A stretch of 64,000 bases of DNA from Erythrobacter sp. (GCF_024305245.1 NZ_JAMWYX010000001.1:124001-188000), one strand, 5' to 3'. Shown: positions 25,142 to 34,240, counted from the stretch's first letter. A program made the numbers and translations. Notes: generated from the letters alone by a model not told the origin.

Positions 25142-25971
25142 TGCAGCTGTTCTCGTCCTGGACGGGCAGCGATTTCCTGTTGTTTTACGCTATGCTGCTG
25201 GGATTGGGGACCTACGCAGCGTGGTGGATACCGGCGCACCTGCGTGACGCCGGACGACCTGACGAATCCGCCGATCCTGAAAATCTCGCTATTCTCGCCG
25301 GAGGCGCATCGCGGTTTGCCGATTCGGTTCTGGCCGATCTGTTCGCGCGCGGCGCGTTGGTGGAAGCCGGCGCGGGCAAGATGGCTGTCGCACAGCGGAG
25401 CCTGCCGGCGACGCCCGCTGGCAAGGATCTGCTCGCCTTCGATGCACCGATTGCGCTGACCGATGCGCGCAAGCGGCTTGGCGTCCATGCCGAGCGGATC
25501 GCTGCGCGGCTGCGGCGCAACGGCTTGCTGCTGCGCTCGGAGCAAGAGAACCGGTTGCGCCTGCTCTCGATCACGCCGTTCGCGGCCTTGTTGCTGCTCG
25601 GCCTCTATCGCCAGCGGGCAGGCAGCGCGTTGGGCGAGCCGACCGGGTTCCTGATTGCCCTGCTGTTGCTGACCCTGGCGCTGGCGGTGTTCCGCTTCGT
25701 CAAGTCCGATCCGCGCACGACTGCCGGGATCGCCTCAGTCGAGCGCGCTCGCGGACAAGCCTCACGCCTCGCCCGCGCACCGCGCCCCGAAGAGGCAGCG
25801 CTGGCGGTCGCACTGTTTGGCACAGCCGTGCTGGTCGGCACGCCGTGGGAGCCGGTGCACGCGATGCGCCAGCAAAGCAGCGGCGACGGCGGCGGAAGCG
25901 GCGGCGACACCAGCAGCGATGGCGGCGGCAGCGGATGCGGCGGCGGTGGCTGCGGCGGTTGCGGGGGCTGA
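25141..25971 (+). CDS. TIGR04222-type membrane protein with Gly/Cys-rich tail
   Basis: A 276-residue protein of unknown role. A membrane helix at about residues 12-30, a soluble winged-helix-like region (about 45-140, with AGGASRFADSVLADLFARGAL), then two membrane helices near 147-157 and 171-187. The last 30 residues form a low-complexity tail of Gly, Ser and Asp that ends in alternating Gly and Cys (SGCGGGGCGGCGG). Such tails are typical of TIGR04222 members. Five residues from the end of the family's conserved region, HAMRQQSS, precede the tail. It is coupled to the GRDP-like gene by a one-base overlap. Confidence 0.8.
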   Translation: MQLFSSWTGSDFLLFYAMLLGLGTYAAWWIPAHLRDAGRPDESADPENLAILAGGASRFADSVLADLFARGALVEAGAGKMAVAQRSLPATPAGKDLLAFDAPIALTDARKRLGVHAERIAARLRRNGLLLRSEQENRLRLLSITPFAALLLLGLYRQRAGSALGEPTGFLIALLLLTLALAVFRFVKSDPRTTAGIASVERARGQASRLARAPRPEEAALAVALFGTAVLVGTPWEPVHAMRQQSSGDGGGSGGDTSSDGGGSGCGGGGCGGCGG

Positions 25972-25993
25972 ATTCCCGGCGTAAGCGGCGGGT

Positions 25994-26260
25994 ATGACGA
26001 AGCTTCCTGTCGTATTTGACCAAGCCGCGCCGATCCCTGTGCACGTGCTCAACAAAGGCGGCTCGCTGATCGCCGGGCGCGACACCCGCTTAGTTGCGCA
26101 GGGGGACGAGGGGGAGGCGACGTTTTTCGCCGAATTCGATTCTACAGAAATAGCCGCGTGGCTGACGAGCTTCGATACGGACAGGTATTATGCGCGGTCT
26201 GATGTGTTTGAATTGATGGTCGATACGCAGGCGAATGATGGAGTGAATTGGAATGGATAG
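25994..26260 (+). CDS. Hypothetical protein, 88 residues
   Basis: I do not recognise this small protein. It has no signal peptide or membrane helix. The N-terminal KLPVVFDQAAPIPVHVLNKG is hydrophobic and strand-rich, and the second half is acidic (GDEGEATFFAEFDSTEIAAW), so a small compact beta domain is possible. It starts 22 bases after the TIGR04222 gene, and its 3' end overlaps the next gene by 8 bases. The coupling and reading direction support expression with the trmD block. Confidence 0.6.
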   Translation: MTKLPVVFDQAAPIPVHVLNKGGSLIAGRDTRLVAQGDEGEATFFAEFDSTEIAAWLTSFDTDRYYARSDVFELMVDTQANDGVNWNG

Positions 26261-26576
26261 GGCGGTAGCGATGCTCCTGTTGGTTCCCCTTGGCCTCGGT
26301 TTGCTGACCGCCTTTATGGGAGCCGACCTTCTTTCGCGGCATCTGCTGAGTGTGCCAAAACGGTTTCGTTCGCTTTTCGCATTCGCTCTTTCTGCGGTCG
26401 CGGTTCTGTTAGCGCTTTATGGCCTCGACTTTGCTGGACAGGCACCCCGGCTTGCGACTGGGAACCCTCTGGACGGCAGCGGGGCAGTGATTGCGTTTTT
26501 CTTCGGGCTGCCCTTCTACCTTATCATTTTCGTCATCTGCTGGATTGTGGTCGCCAAGCGGTTTGGAAAACCATGA
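26253..26576 (+). CDS. Three-helix membrane protein preceding trmD
   Basis: A 107-residue hydrophobic protein that I do not recognise. Membrane helices lie at about residues 6-26 ([20 protein letters not shown]), 41-60 ([20 protein letters not shown]) and 80-101 ([20 protein letters not shown]), with a short basic C-terminus. It overlaps the previous gene by 8 bases and overlaps the trmD ATG by four. It is the last of the five genes wedged between rimM and trmD, and its topology resembles the small protein at 24258, though the sequences are not clearly related. Confidence 0.65.
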   Translation: MDRAVAMLLLVPLGLGLLTAFMGADLLSRHLLSVPKRFRSLFAFALSAVAVLLALYGLDFAGQAPRLATGNPLDGSGAVIAFFFGLPFYLIIFVICWIVVAKRFGKP

Positions 26577-27316
26577 CCTTCGCTGCCACCATCCTTACGC
26601 TCTATCCCGAGATGTTCCCCGGGCCGCTTGGCGTGTCGCTCGCTGGCCGCGCTATGGTGGAGGGCAAGTGGGCGTGCGAGGCGGTGCAGATCCGCGATTT
26701 TGCCACCGACAAGCACCGCACCGTCGATGATACGCCCGCAGGCGGCGGGGCGGGGATGGTGCTGAAGTGCGATGTGCTGGCGCGGGCTTTGGACAGCGCG
26801 CCTTCCGCTGGTCGCCCCATTCTCGCCATGACACCGCGTGGCAAACCCATCACCCAAACACGCATCCGCGAGCTCGCAAGCGGCCCCGGCGTGATCATTC
26901 TGTGCGGGCGGTTCGAGGGGTTCGATGAGCGCCTGTTCGACGCCCGTCCGGAGATCGAACAGGTCAGCCTCGCCGACATCGTCCTGTCCGGCGGCGAGAT
27001 GGCTGCGCTCACCATCCTTGACGCTTGCATTCGGCTGCTTCCCGGCGTAATGGGCGCGGCTTCCAGCGGGGATGAAGAGAGCTTCGAACAAAGCCTCATC
27101 GAATACCCGCACTATACCCGACCTCAGCAATGGGAAGGGCGCACGATCCCCGAAGTGCTGCGATCGGGGGATCATGCGAAGATCGCTGCTTGGCGCAAGG
27201 CAAGGAGCGAGGAAGACACACGGTCACGCAGGCCGGACTTGTGGGAGCGCTATGAGGGCGCTCGGGTCCAACCTGCCTCTGGCGCGCGGCGAAAAGACAA
27301 GGAACCGGACCAGTGA
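26573..27316 (+). CDS. trmD: tRNA (guanine-N1)-methyltransferase
   Basis: This SAM-dependent knotted (SPOUT) enzyme methylates G37 of tRNAs reading CNN/GNN codons and so prevents frameshifting. The 247-residue protein begins [20 protein letters not shown]. It carries [17 protein letters not shown], then the trefoil-knot SAM site [15 protein letters not shown] and [18 protein letters not shown]. The start overlaps the preceding small membrane-protein gene by four bases, and its stop overlaps the rplS GTG. Confidence 0.97.
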   Translation: MTFAATILTLYPEMFPGPLGVSLAGRAMVEGKWACEAVQIRDFATDKHRTVDDTPAGGGAGMVLKCDVLARALDSAPSAGRPILAMTPRGKPITQTRIRELASGPGVIILCGRFEGFDERLFDARPEIEQVSLADIVLSGGEMAALTILDACIRLLPGVMGAASSGDEESFEQSLIEYPHYTRPQQWEGRTIPEVLRSGDHAKIAAWRKARSEEDTRSRRPDLWERYEGARVQPASGARRKDKEPDQ

Positions 27317-27681
27317 ACCTGATCCAGCAAATCGAAGCCGAAGAAATCGCCAAGTCCGGCAAGGACATCCCCGAATTCCGCGCAGGCGACACCGTCCGCG
27401 TCGGCGTGAAGGTGAAAGAAGGCAACCGTGAACGTGTTCAGAACTACGAAGGCGTCGTGATCGCCCGTTCGAACCGCGGCATGGGCAGCAACTTCACCGT
27501 GCGCAAGATGAGCTTCGGCGAAGGCGTCGAGCGCGTTTTCCCGCTCTACTCGCCGATCGTCGAAAGCATCACCGTGGTCCGCCGCGGCGTGGTGCGTCGT
27601 GCGAAGCTCTATTATTTGCGCGGCCGCACCGGCAAGAGCGCACGTATCGCAGAGCGCCGCGATTTCGCTCCCAAGGCGTAA
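27313..27681 (+). CDS. rplS: 50S ribosomal protein L19
   Basis: A 122-residue protein at the 30S-50S interface. Landmarks are [40 protein letters not shown] and [20 protein letters not shown]. The start is a GTG at 27313 that overlaps the trmD stop as GTGA. It closes the ffh-rpsP-rimM-trmD-rplS block and is followed by a strong terminator. Confidence 0.97.
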   Translation: MNLIQQIEAEEIAKSGKDIPEFRAGDTVRVGVKVKEGNRERVQNYEGVVIARSNRGMGSNFTVRKMSFGEGVERVFPLYSPIVESITVVRRGVVRRAKLYYLRGRTGKSARIAERRDFAPKA

Positions 27682-27704
27682 GGCTTACCAGCCAGCAATT
27701 CGCG

Positions 27705-27732
27705 AAGGGCGGTCCTGCGGGGCCGCCCTTTT
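27705..27732 (+). terminator. Rho-independent terminator after rplS
   Basis: AAGGGCGGTCC (27705-27715) pairs with GGCCGCCCTT (27721-27730), followed by TT. It lies 23 bases after the rplS stop and is nearly the same stem as the one after atpF. Confidence 0.85.
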
Positions 27733-27750
27733 GCATTCCGGACGGTTTTT

Positions 27751-27829
27751 CGTCATTGCGAGCGCCAGCGAAGCAATCCAAGGTCCAGCCTTGGATTGCC
27801 GCGCCGCCTGTCGGCGGCTCGCAACGACG
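27751..27829. repeat. REP-type palindromic element before the DPP IV gene
   Basis: A palindromic unit of about 79 bases. The outer arms CGTCATTGCGAGC and GCTCGCAACGACG enclose an inner perfect hairpin GCAATCCAAGG / CCTTGGATTGC (27773-27783 and 27789-27799). This core is a dispersed intergenic repeat in many alphaproteobacteria (from memory). It lies between the rplS terminator and the start of the DPP IV gene, ending only 13 bases before the ATG. Confidence 0.85.
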
Positions 27830-27842
27830 AGGTGAGCCTTGA

Positions 27843-30071
27843 ATGCGTTCCATAATTGCTGCTGTTGCCGTGTGTCTTGCTATTCCCGCCCTTGCGGAGG
27901 GTGTCATGCCTGAGGAAACCCCCACGCTCAGCTTCGAGCGGGTCTTTGCCAGCCCGGATCTCAACGGCGAAAGCCCGAGATCGGCCAAATTGTCGCCCGA
28001 TGGCCGCTACCTGACCCTGCTGCGCAACCGCGCCGACGATACCGAGCGTTACGATCTGTGGGCCTTCGACCGCCAGCGCAAGGAATGGGCCATGCTGGTC
28101 GATTCGGAGAAGCTGGGCAGCGGACGCGAGCTTTCCGAAGAAGAGAAAATGCAGCGCGAGCGTGGGCGGATCGGCAACCTGAAGGGGATCGTTTCCTACC
28201 AGTGGTCGAGCGACGGTGAGGCGCTGCTGGTCCCGCTCGACGGCGATCTGTATCTGGCGAAGCTCGACGGGACGATCATCCGGCTTACCGATACCAAGGA
28301 AACGGAACTCAATGCGGCGTTGAGCTCCAAGGGCGGATTCGTTTCCTTCGTTCGCGGCCGGCAGCTTTGGGTCGGCGAGATTGGCGGCGAAGCTGCGCCG
28401 ATCACGCCCTTGGAAAGCAACAAGGATGTGCGCTGGGGCGAGGCCGAATTCATCGCACAGGAAGAAATGCGGCGAAACCAGGGTTTCTGGTGGAGCCCTG
28501 ACGATCAACGCATCGTCGTCGAGCGGTTCGATGAAAGCGGAGTGGAAATCGCGCGCCGGGCGGCAATCGGCGCCGACGGAACGCGCATCTTCGAACAGCG
28601 CTATCCGTTTGCCGGTACGCCGAATGCGGTCGTCTCGCTGTTTGTCATGAACCCCGATGGCAGCGAACGGGTCGAGATCGATCTGGGCGATAATGACGAT
28701 ATCTATATTCCCGCCGTCGACTGGGCACCTGACGGCAAGGCGATCTATGTGCACCGCCAGAACCGCGATCAGACCGTGCTCGACATTCTGAAGGTCGATC
28801 CGGCGACCGGATCGAGCGAGGTGCTGTTCACCGAAAAAGCGGCGATTTCCGATTACTGGCTCAATCTGGGAAGCGATTATCGCTGGCTGAAAGATGGCTC
28901 CCTGATCTGGTGGTCGGAGCGTGACGGTTTCGGGCATCTTTATCGGTTTGCTGACGGTGAATGGACTCAGCTTACCAGCGGCGAATGGGTGGTCACCGGT
29001 TTGGTTGGCGTGGATCAGGCTGCCGGCAGGCTCTATTTCACCGGAACCAAGGACGACGTGCTGGCGCAGCAGATCTATGCGCTCGACGTCGCCGAGCCGG
29101 GCGCAATCACCCTGATCAGCGATCCTGCCTTTGTCCACTCGGCCTCGATGGATGGTAAGGGACAGACGCTGCTCGTCACCCGTTCCAATGATGACACACC
29201 GCCGCAAAGCTACCTTGCCGACAGTGCCGGCAACCGGATTGCGTGGGTGATGGAAAACGCGCTCGACGAAGATCACCCCTATTCACGCTATCTGGCGGGT
29301 CACCGGCCGACACAATACGGCACGATCAAGGCGGAAGATGGCACCGACCTGTATTGGGAAATGGTCACGCCGGAACTCGAACCGGGCAAGCGCTATCCCG
29401 TGTTCTACCATCATTACGCCGGGCCCGGACCGCAGAAAGTCAGCAAGAACTGGGACGGTGCAGAGCGGCAGGCGATTGTCGACAAGGGCTATATCTGGTT
29501 CGTCCTCGACAATCGCGGCAGCGCCAATCGCGGCGTGGCTTTCGAACAGCCGATCTACCGCCGGATGGGAGGGGTCGAGGTGCGCGATCAGAAGGCGGGC
29601 GCGCAGTTCCTCAAGACGCTCGATTTCGTCGATCCCGACAAGATCGCCCTCGATGGCGGATCCTATGGCGGATACATGACGATCAAGCAGCTTCAGGCCG
29701 ATCCGGGCCTCTACGCCGCCGGGATTGCAGCTGCTCCTGTCACCCGCTGGGAATTGTACGATACCCATTGGACAGAGCGTTACATGGGCACGCCGCAGGG
29801 CAATCCGGAAGGCTATGCCAGCGCCAGTGCGGTCAAGGATGCAACGAAGATCAGCGATGCGCTGCTGCTGATCCACGGCATGTCCGACGACAATGTGGTG
29901 CTAGATCACACGACCGAGCTGGTGGCCGCAATGCAGGCGGCCAACGTGCCGTTCGAAATGATGCTCTACCCCGGCTTTGGTCACGCCATCCGCGGTCAGA
30001 ATATCAGCCCGCACCTTATGAATGCGAAGTTCCGCTTTCTGGAAGCGAACGGGGTTACACCGCCAGAGTGA
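27843..30071 (+). CDS. Dipeptidyl-peptidase IV-type S9 peptidase
   Basis: A 742-residue exported serine peptidase. A signal peptide (MRSIIAAVAVCLAIPALA) is followed by a DPP IV N-terminal beta-propeller with AEFIAQEEMRRNQGFWWSPD, the two-glutamate motif that binds the substrate amino group. The C-terminal alpha/beta hydrolase domain has catalytic Ser607 in GGSYGGYM, an acid in the SDD motif (about 682-683) and His714 in PGFGHAI. It releases X-Pro dipeptides from periplasmic peptides. Its ribosome site (GAGGTGAG) begins at the very edge of the REP element upstream. Confidence 0.93.
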   Translation: MRSIIAAVAVCLAIPALAEGVMPEETPTLSFERVFASPDLNGESPRSAKLSPDGRYLTLLRNRADDTERYDLWAFDRQRKEWAMLVDSEKLGSGRELSEEEKMQRERGRIGNLKGIVSYQWSSDGEALLVPLDGDLYLAKLDGTIIRLTDTKETELNAALSSKGGFVSFVRGRQLWVGEIGGEAAPITPLESNKDVRWGEAEFIAQEEMRRNQGFWWSPDDQRIVVERFDESGVEIARRAAIGADGTRIFEQRYPFAGTPNAVVSLFVMNPDGSERVEIDLGDNDDIYIPAVDWAPDGKAIYVHRQNRDQTVLDILKVDPATGSSEVLFTEKAAISDYWLNLGSDYRWLKDGSLIWWSERDGFGHLYRFADGEWTQLTSGEWVVTGLVGVDQAAGRLYFTGTKDDVLAQQIYALDVAEPGAITLISDPAFVHSASMDGKGQTLLVTRSNDDTPPQSYLADSAGNRIAWVMENALDEDHPYSRYLAGHRPTQYGTIKAEDGTDLYWEMVTPELEPGKRYPVFYHHYAGPGPQKVSKNWDGAERQAIVDKGYIWFVLDNRGSANRGVAFEQPIYRRMGGVEVRDQKAGAQFLKTLDFVDPDKIALDGGSYGGYMTIKQLQADPGLYAAGIAAAPVTRWELYDTHWTERYMGTPQGNPEGYASASAVKDATKISDALLLIHGMSDDNVVLDHTTELVAAMQAANVPFEMMLYPGFGHAIRGQNISPHLMNAKFRFLEANGVTPPE

Positions 30072-30146
30072 TACTGCCCGAGCGAATGCTTGCGTAAGGC
30101 GCAATCAACGCTATCTCGCAGGCGAGACTGATCAGGAGAACGTTTA

Positions 30147-31172
30147 GTGGGTTATCGGGTGGCAGTGGTCGGCGCGACCGGCAATGTCGGGCGCGAGATG
30201 ATGCAGGTTCTGGCCGAGCGCAACTTCCCGTGCGACGAGGTGGCTGCGGTCGCCTCGTCACGATCGGTCGGTAGCGAGGTCGAATTCGGCGACACCGGCA
30301 AGATGCTGAAGTGCAAGAATATCGAGCATTTCGACTGGGCTGGCTGGGATATCGCGCTGTTTTCGGCCGGATCCGGCCCGGCCAAGGAATACGCGCCCAA
30401 GGCGGCGGCAGCCGGTTGCATCGTGATCGACAATTCGTCGCACTACCGCATGGACCCGGACGTGCCGCTGATCGTGCCGGAAGTGAACCCGGACGCGATC
30501 GACGGCTACAAGGCCCGCAATATCATCGCCAACCCCAACTGCTCGACCGCGCAGCTCGTCGTCGCGCTGAAGCCGCTGCACGATTTCGCGAAGATCAAGC
30601 GCGTGGTGGTGAGCACCTACCAATCGACCTCGGGCGCGGGCAAGGCCGGCATGGACGAACTGTTCCAGCAAAGCCGCGCGATCTTTGTCGGCGATCCGGT
30701 GGAGCCTTCGAAGTTCACCAAGCAGATCGCCTTCAACGTGATCCCGCACATCGACAGCTTCCTCGACGATGGCTCGACCAAGGAAGAATGGAAGATGATG
30801 GTCGAGACCAAGAAGATCCTCGATCCCAAGATCAAGCTGACGGCGACCTGCGTGCGTGTGCCGGTGTTCGTCGGCCATTCCGAAGCGGTGAATATCGAGT
30901 TCGAGAACGAAATCAGCGCCGAACAGGCGCAGGATATCCTGCGTGAAGCCCCCGGCGTGATGCTGATCGATAAGCGTGAGGATGGCGGTTACATCACCCC
31001 GGTCGAATGTGTCGGCGATGCCGCGACATTCATCAGCCGCGTGCGCGAAGACCCGACGGTCGAGAACGGCCTGACGCTGTGGTGCGTCTCCGACAACCTG
31101 CGCAAGGGCGCTGCGCTGAACGCGGTTCAGATCGCCGAACTGCTCGGGCGGCGGCACCTGAAGAAGGGGTAG
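30147..31172 (+). CDS. asd: Aspartate-semialdehyde dehydrogenase
   Basis: This NADP enzyme reduces aspartyl phosphate to aspartate semialdehyde, the branch to lysine, meso-diaminopimelate, methionine and threonine. The 341-residue protein begins with the Rossmann motif VAVVGATGNVGREM. The nucleophile is Cys132 in ANPNCSTAQ, and TYQSTSGAGKAGMDEL and the C-terminal DNLRKGAALN fit the family. The start is a GTG at 30147 with CAGGAGAA 8 bases before it. The lipoprotein gene follows after 4 bases. Confidence 0.97.
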   Translation: MGYRVAVVGATGNVGREMMQVLAERNFPCDEVAAVASSRSVGSEVEFGDTGKMLKCKNIEHFDWAGWDIALFSAGSGPAKEYAPKAAAAGCIVIDNSSHYRMDPDVPLIVPEVNPDAIDGYKARNIIANPNCSTAQLVVALKPLHDFAKIKRVVVSTYQSTSGAGKAGMDELFQQSRAIFVGDPVEPSKFTKQIAFNVIPHIDSFLDDGSTKEEWKMMVETKKILDPKIKLTATCVRVPVFVGHSEAVNIEFENEISAEQAQDILREAPGVMLIDKREDGGYITPVECVGDAATFISRVREDPTVENGLTLWCVSDNLRKGAALNAVQIAELLGRRHLKKG

Positions 31173-31176
31173 ACTG

Positions 31177-31743
31177 ATGCGGATCGCTCTTTTTGCGCTT
31201 GCGGGCGCGCTGGCTCTTTCCGGCTGTGACAGCGGCGACGTGCCCAGTCCGGCCGAGCGTCAGCAGGGCCAGAATGAACAGCAGGCGGTGCCCGCCAACG
31301 TCGTCGTATTGCGCAGCGAAGGCCTGACCGCCGGCACGGAATCGTTCTTCTTCGCGGCCGGGCAAAAAGAAGTTGAAGCCGCGCTTGGCCGGGTGCTGGG
31401 CGCACCGCTGCGATCGGGCGAGAATGCCGAATGCGGCGCGGGGCCGATCACCTTCACCGACTTCCCCAACGGACTGACTGCGCATTTCCAGGACGAGCGG
31501 CTGGTCGGCTGGAACTGGCATCTGGCGCAGGACGGAGACTTGCCCGGCTCCGGCACCGTCAAACTGGGCGGCGACGTGCAACTCGGTTCGGCGCGGAGCC
31601 TTGTCGAAGCAGCGCCCGGCTATTCCCCCGTCGAAGGCAGCACGCTGGGCGAGGAATTCGCGCTGGGCGACCGGATCGGCGGCTTCGTTGCCGCCGACAA
31701 GGTCGAAATGCTTTATGCCGGAACGCAGTGCTTTTTCCGGTGA
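31177..31743 (+). CDS. Putative lipoprotein
   Basis: A 188-residue protein with a lipoprotein signal (MRIALFALAGALALSGC, lipidation at Cys17) and an Asp at +2 (CDSGD), which often favours inner-membrane retention in enterobacteria, though sorting rules may differ here. The mature part has the segments GQKEVEAALGRVLGAPLRSG and GLTAHFQDERLVGWN, with two further cysteines, and matches nothing I can name. It starts 4 bases after asd and the next gene starts 7 bases after its stop, so a shared message is likely. Confidence 0.75.
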   Translation: MRIALFALAGALALSGCDSGDVPSPAERQQGQNEQQAVPANVVVLRSEGLTAGTESFFFAAGQKEVEAALGRVLGAPLRSGENAECGAGPITFTDFPNGLTAHFQDERLVGWNWHLAQDGDLPGSGTVKLGGDVQLGSARSLVEAAPGYSPVEGSTLGEEFALGDRIGGFVAADKVEMLYAGTQCFFR

Positions 31744-31750
31744 GGCGCAC

Positions 31751-32404
31751 GTGACCCTGAGCGCCGATCTGTATTTCAGCTTTCGGTCGCCCTATTCCTA
31801 TCTGGCGATCGGGCGCTATCGGGCGATGGCCGAGGCATATGATCTCGCCATCGCGCTGAAGCCGGTTTATCCGCTGGCGATCCGCCAGCCCGACTTCTTC
31901 GAGCGCAATCATCCCAACTGGCTCGGCTACACCTTGCGCGACATGATGCGGGTGGCGCAGTTTCACGGCATTCAATTTGGCACGCCGCGGCCTGATCCGA
32001 TCATTCAGGACATGACGACGCGCCAGATTGCTTCCGATCAGCCCTATATCCGGCGGATAACCCGTCTGGGGCAGGCGGCGGCGCGGTGCGGGGCGGGTCT
32101 GGTCTTCGCGCATGAGGCCGCGCAGCTGATCTGGGGCGGAGCGACCAACTGGCATGAGGGCGATTACCTTGCCGGGGCGGCCGCGCGCGCGGGTCTCGAT
32201 CTAGCCGAACTCGACGCCGAAGTGGCCGCCGACGCCGACGCGCTCGATGCCGAGATCGCCGCCAATCAGGCCGCGCTGGAAGCGGCGGGTCACTGGGGCG
32301 TGCCGACGCTGGTGTTCGATGGTGAGCTGTTCTTCGGGCAGGATCGCGTCGAGATGGTGCAGTGGCGGATGGAGCAGAAGGGGCTTACGCTGCGGCATGG
32401 CTGA
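31751..32404 (+). CDS. 2-hydroxychromene-2-carboxylate isomerase (DsbA-like fold)
   Basis: A 217-residue glutathione-dependent isomerase-like protein with a thioredoxin/DsbA fold of the kappa-GST class. The active-site stretch YFSFRSPYSYLA carries the glutathione-activating Ser13 in place of a CxxC. GHWGVPTLVFDGELFFGQDR near the C-terminus is the cis-Pro region. The GTG at 31751 is preferred because a longer frame overlaps the lipoprotein gene. Family members act in polycyclic aromatic degradation; no such genes are nearby, so the physiological substrate is unclear. It overlaps the next gene by 8 bases. Confidence 0.88.
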   Translation: MTLSADLYFSFRSPYSYLAIGRYRAMAEAYDLAIALKPVYPLAIRQPDFFERNHPNWLGYTLRDMMRVAQFHGIQFGTPRPDPIIQDMTTRQIASDQPYIRRITRLGQAAARCGAGLVFAHEAAQLIWGGATNWHEGDYLAGAAARAGLDLAELDAEVAADADALDAEIAANQAALEAAGHWGVPTLVFDGELFFGQDRVEMVQWRMEQKGLTLRHG

Positions 32405-33149
32405 TCAATTCACCTCCTTCGACGGCACCAGCCTAGCGATCCACACCGAAGGCGAGGGCAGGCCGGTGATCCTGCTACACGGGCTGTTCTCCTCGGCCCA
32501 CATGAACTGGATCAAATGGGGTCACGGGCAGAGGCTCGCAGCTGCGGGCTTCCGCGCGATCATGCTCGACTTCCGCGTTCATGGGGACAGCGCGGCACCG
32601 CATGATGCGAGCGCCTATCCCCCCGGCGTGCTGGTGCGCGACGTTGCCGCGCTGGCAGAGCATCTGGGGCTCGTGCCCGGCATGTTCGATCTGGTAGGCT
32701 TCTCGTTGGGCGCGCGCACGGCGATCCATGCGGTCGCCCATGGTATTCTCGAGCCGCGCAGATTGGCGATCTGCGGCATGGGCGTATCGGGCCTTGCCGA
32801 ATGGGAGCGCCGCGCCAGCTTCTTCAAGCGGGTTATCGACGAATTCGACACGATCAAGCCGGGCGATCCGGCTTATGTCGCGCGGACCTTCCTGAAATCG
32901 CAAGGCGTCGATCGGGTCGCGGCGCGGTTGCTGCTCGATGCGATGGATGATTTCGATCTTACGAAGCTCGCCACCATCACCATGCCCGCCGCTGCGATCT
33001 GCGGATCGGAGGATGACGATAACGGCTCGGCCGAGGAACTGGCCGCGATGCTGCCGGATGCGCGCTATATCGCAGTGCCGGGCAGTCATCTCAATAGCGT
33101 AACCAAGCCCGAGATGGGCGAGGCGATTGTCTCGTTCCTGTCCGAATGA
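32397..33149 (+). CDS. Alpha/beta hydrolase
   Basis: A 250-residue cytoplasmic alpha/beta hydrolase. The oxyanion region is VILLHGLFSSAHMNW, and the nucleophile Ser103 lies in LVGFSLGARTA. The acid is probably in CGSEDDDN and the His in VPGSHLN. The family resembles the esterase/ring-cleavage hydrolase group; the substrate is not identifiable. The start at MADQFTSFDGT overlaps the isomerase gene by 8 bases. It is the last gene of the asd-led run. Confidence 0.85.
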   Translation: MADQFTSFDGTSLAIHTEGEGRPVILLHGLFSSAHMNWIKWGHGQRLAAAGFRAIMLDFRVHGDSAAPHDASAYPPGVLVRDVAALAEHLGLVPGMFDLVGFSLGARTAIHAVAHGILEPRRLAICGMGVSGLAEWERRASFFKRVIDEFDTIKPGDPAYVARTFLKSQGVDRVAARLLLDAMDDFDLTKLATITMPAAAICGSEDDDNGSAEELAAMLPDARYIAVPGSHLNSVTKPEMGEAIVSFLSE

Positions 33150-33229
33150 GCCGGGCGGCTTGATTCGCCTTCCGGTGACGTCCACACCCTGACGCATTGT
33201 CGCTCAAGGGTCGCACGCGGAGGTTTGCC

Positions 33230-34240
33230 ATGAGATTGATCGCCGTACTGACTGGCGCATGCTGCGTTGTGCTGGCTGCCTGTGCGCCGGTCGAAGCGAC
33301 TCGTGAGGCTGGGCCGCAGGCGATGGCGCCGACGCTGTTTGTTGCGGCCAAACGCGGCAACACTCTGTCGAAGGTCGATCTGGCGAGCGGGGGGGAAGTT
33401 CTGCGCCTGCCGAGCTGCACCAACCCGCATGAACTGGCGACCTCGCCCGATGGGCAGCACGTGGCGCTCGCCTGCTACGGCGGAACGACGGTGGATGTGT
33501 TCCGCACCGACAATCTCGAACGGGCCGCCAGCATCGATCTCGGCGCGAACGCGCGCCCGCACGGGATCGTGTGGCACCCGGGCGGCGATCTCTACGCTAC
33601 TGCTGAAGGGCGGCGTTCGGTGTTCTGGATCCGTCAGCCTCTGTCCGAAACACGCGAGTTGTTCGAATACGGCACTGGCAAGCAGGGCAGCCACATGCTC
33701 GCCGTAAGCCCCGATGCGCGCACCGCATGGACCACCGATCTGGGCTCACGGACTGTCACGCGCGTCGATCTCGTCACCCGCCGCGCGCCGCTTTCGGTGG
33801 CGGTGGGCGAGGAGCCGGAAGGCATCGCTCTGTCACCCGATGGCACAATCCTGTGGGTCTCCGCGCGCGGATCGAACCAGGCCTTTGCGCTCGATCCGGT
33901 GACGATGGAGGTGCGCGAGACCGTGGCGACCGGCCGCTTCCCGCTGCGCATCGCGGTCCGTCCAGAAGGCGACGTGGCGGTCACGTCCGATCTGCAGGAC
34001 GGCAGCCTCAGTGTGATCGACACCGCCAGCGCCGAAGTGATCCGCACCATTGCCGTCTCCAGCCCCGCAGAGGTCGAGGCGCGGTTTCAGGTCACGATCC
34101 TGTGGTCGGACGATGGTTCCAAAATCTACGTCGCCGAAACCGCCAGCGACACCGTTGCCGAGGTCGATTACGCCAGCGGCACGGTGCTGCGCCGCCTGAC
34201 TGTGGGCGAGGGCGGGGACGGGATGGCGATCCTGCCTTGA
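33230..34240 (+). CDS. YncE-like beta-propeller lipoprotein
   Basis: A 336-residue protein with a lipoprotein signal (MRLIAVLTGACCVVLAAC). The mature part is a seven-bladed propeller made of repeats such as HELATSPDGQHVALACYG, PHGIVWHPGGDLYATAEGRR and PEGIALSPDGTILWVSARG, a YVTN/YncE-type pattern. These proteins often bind ligands or peptides in the periplasm; the ligand is not known. Its stop overlaps the TTG start of the rimB-like gene, so these are co-translated with rimK. A purine-rich stretch precedes the ATG at 33230. Confidence 0.85.
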   Translation: MRLIAVLTGACCVVLAACAPVEATREAGPQAMAPTLFVAAKRGNTLSKVDLASGGEVLRLPSCTNPHELATSPDGQHVALACYGGTTVDVFRTDNLERAASIDLGANARPHGIVWHPGGDLYATAEGRRSVFWIRQPLSETRELFEYGTGKQGSHMLAVSPDARTAWTTDLGSRTVTRVDLVTRRAPLSVAVGEEPEGIALSPDGTILWVSARGSNQAFALDPVTMEVRETVATGRFPLRIAVRPEGDVAVTSDLQDGSLSVIDTASAEVIRTIAVSSPAEVEARFQVTILWSDDGSKIYVAETASDTVAEVDYASGTVLRRLTVGEGGDGMAILP

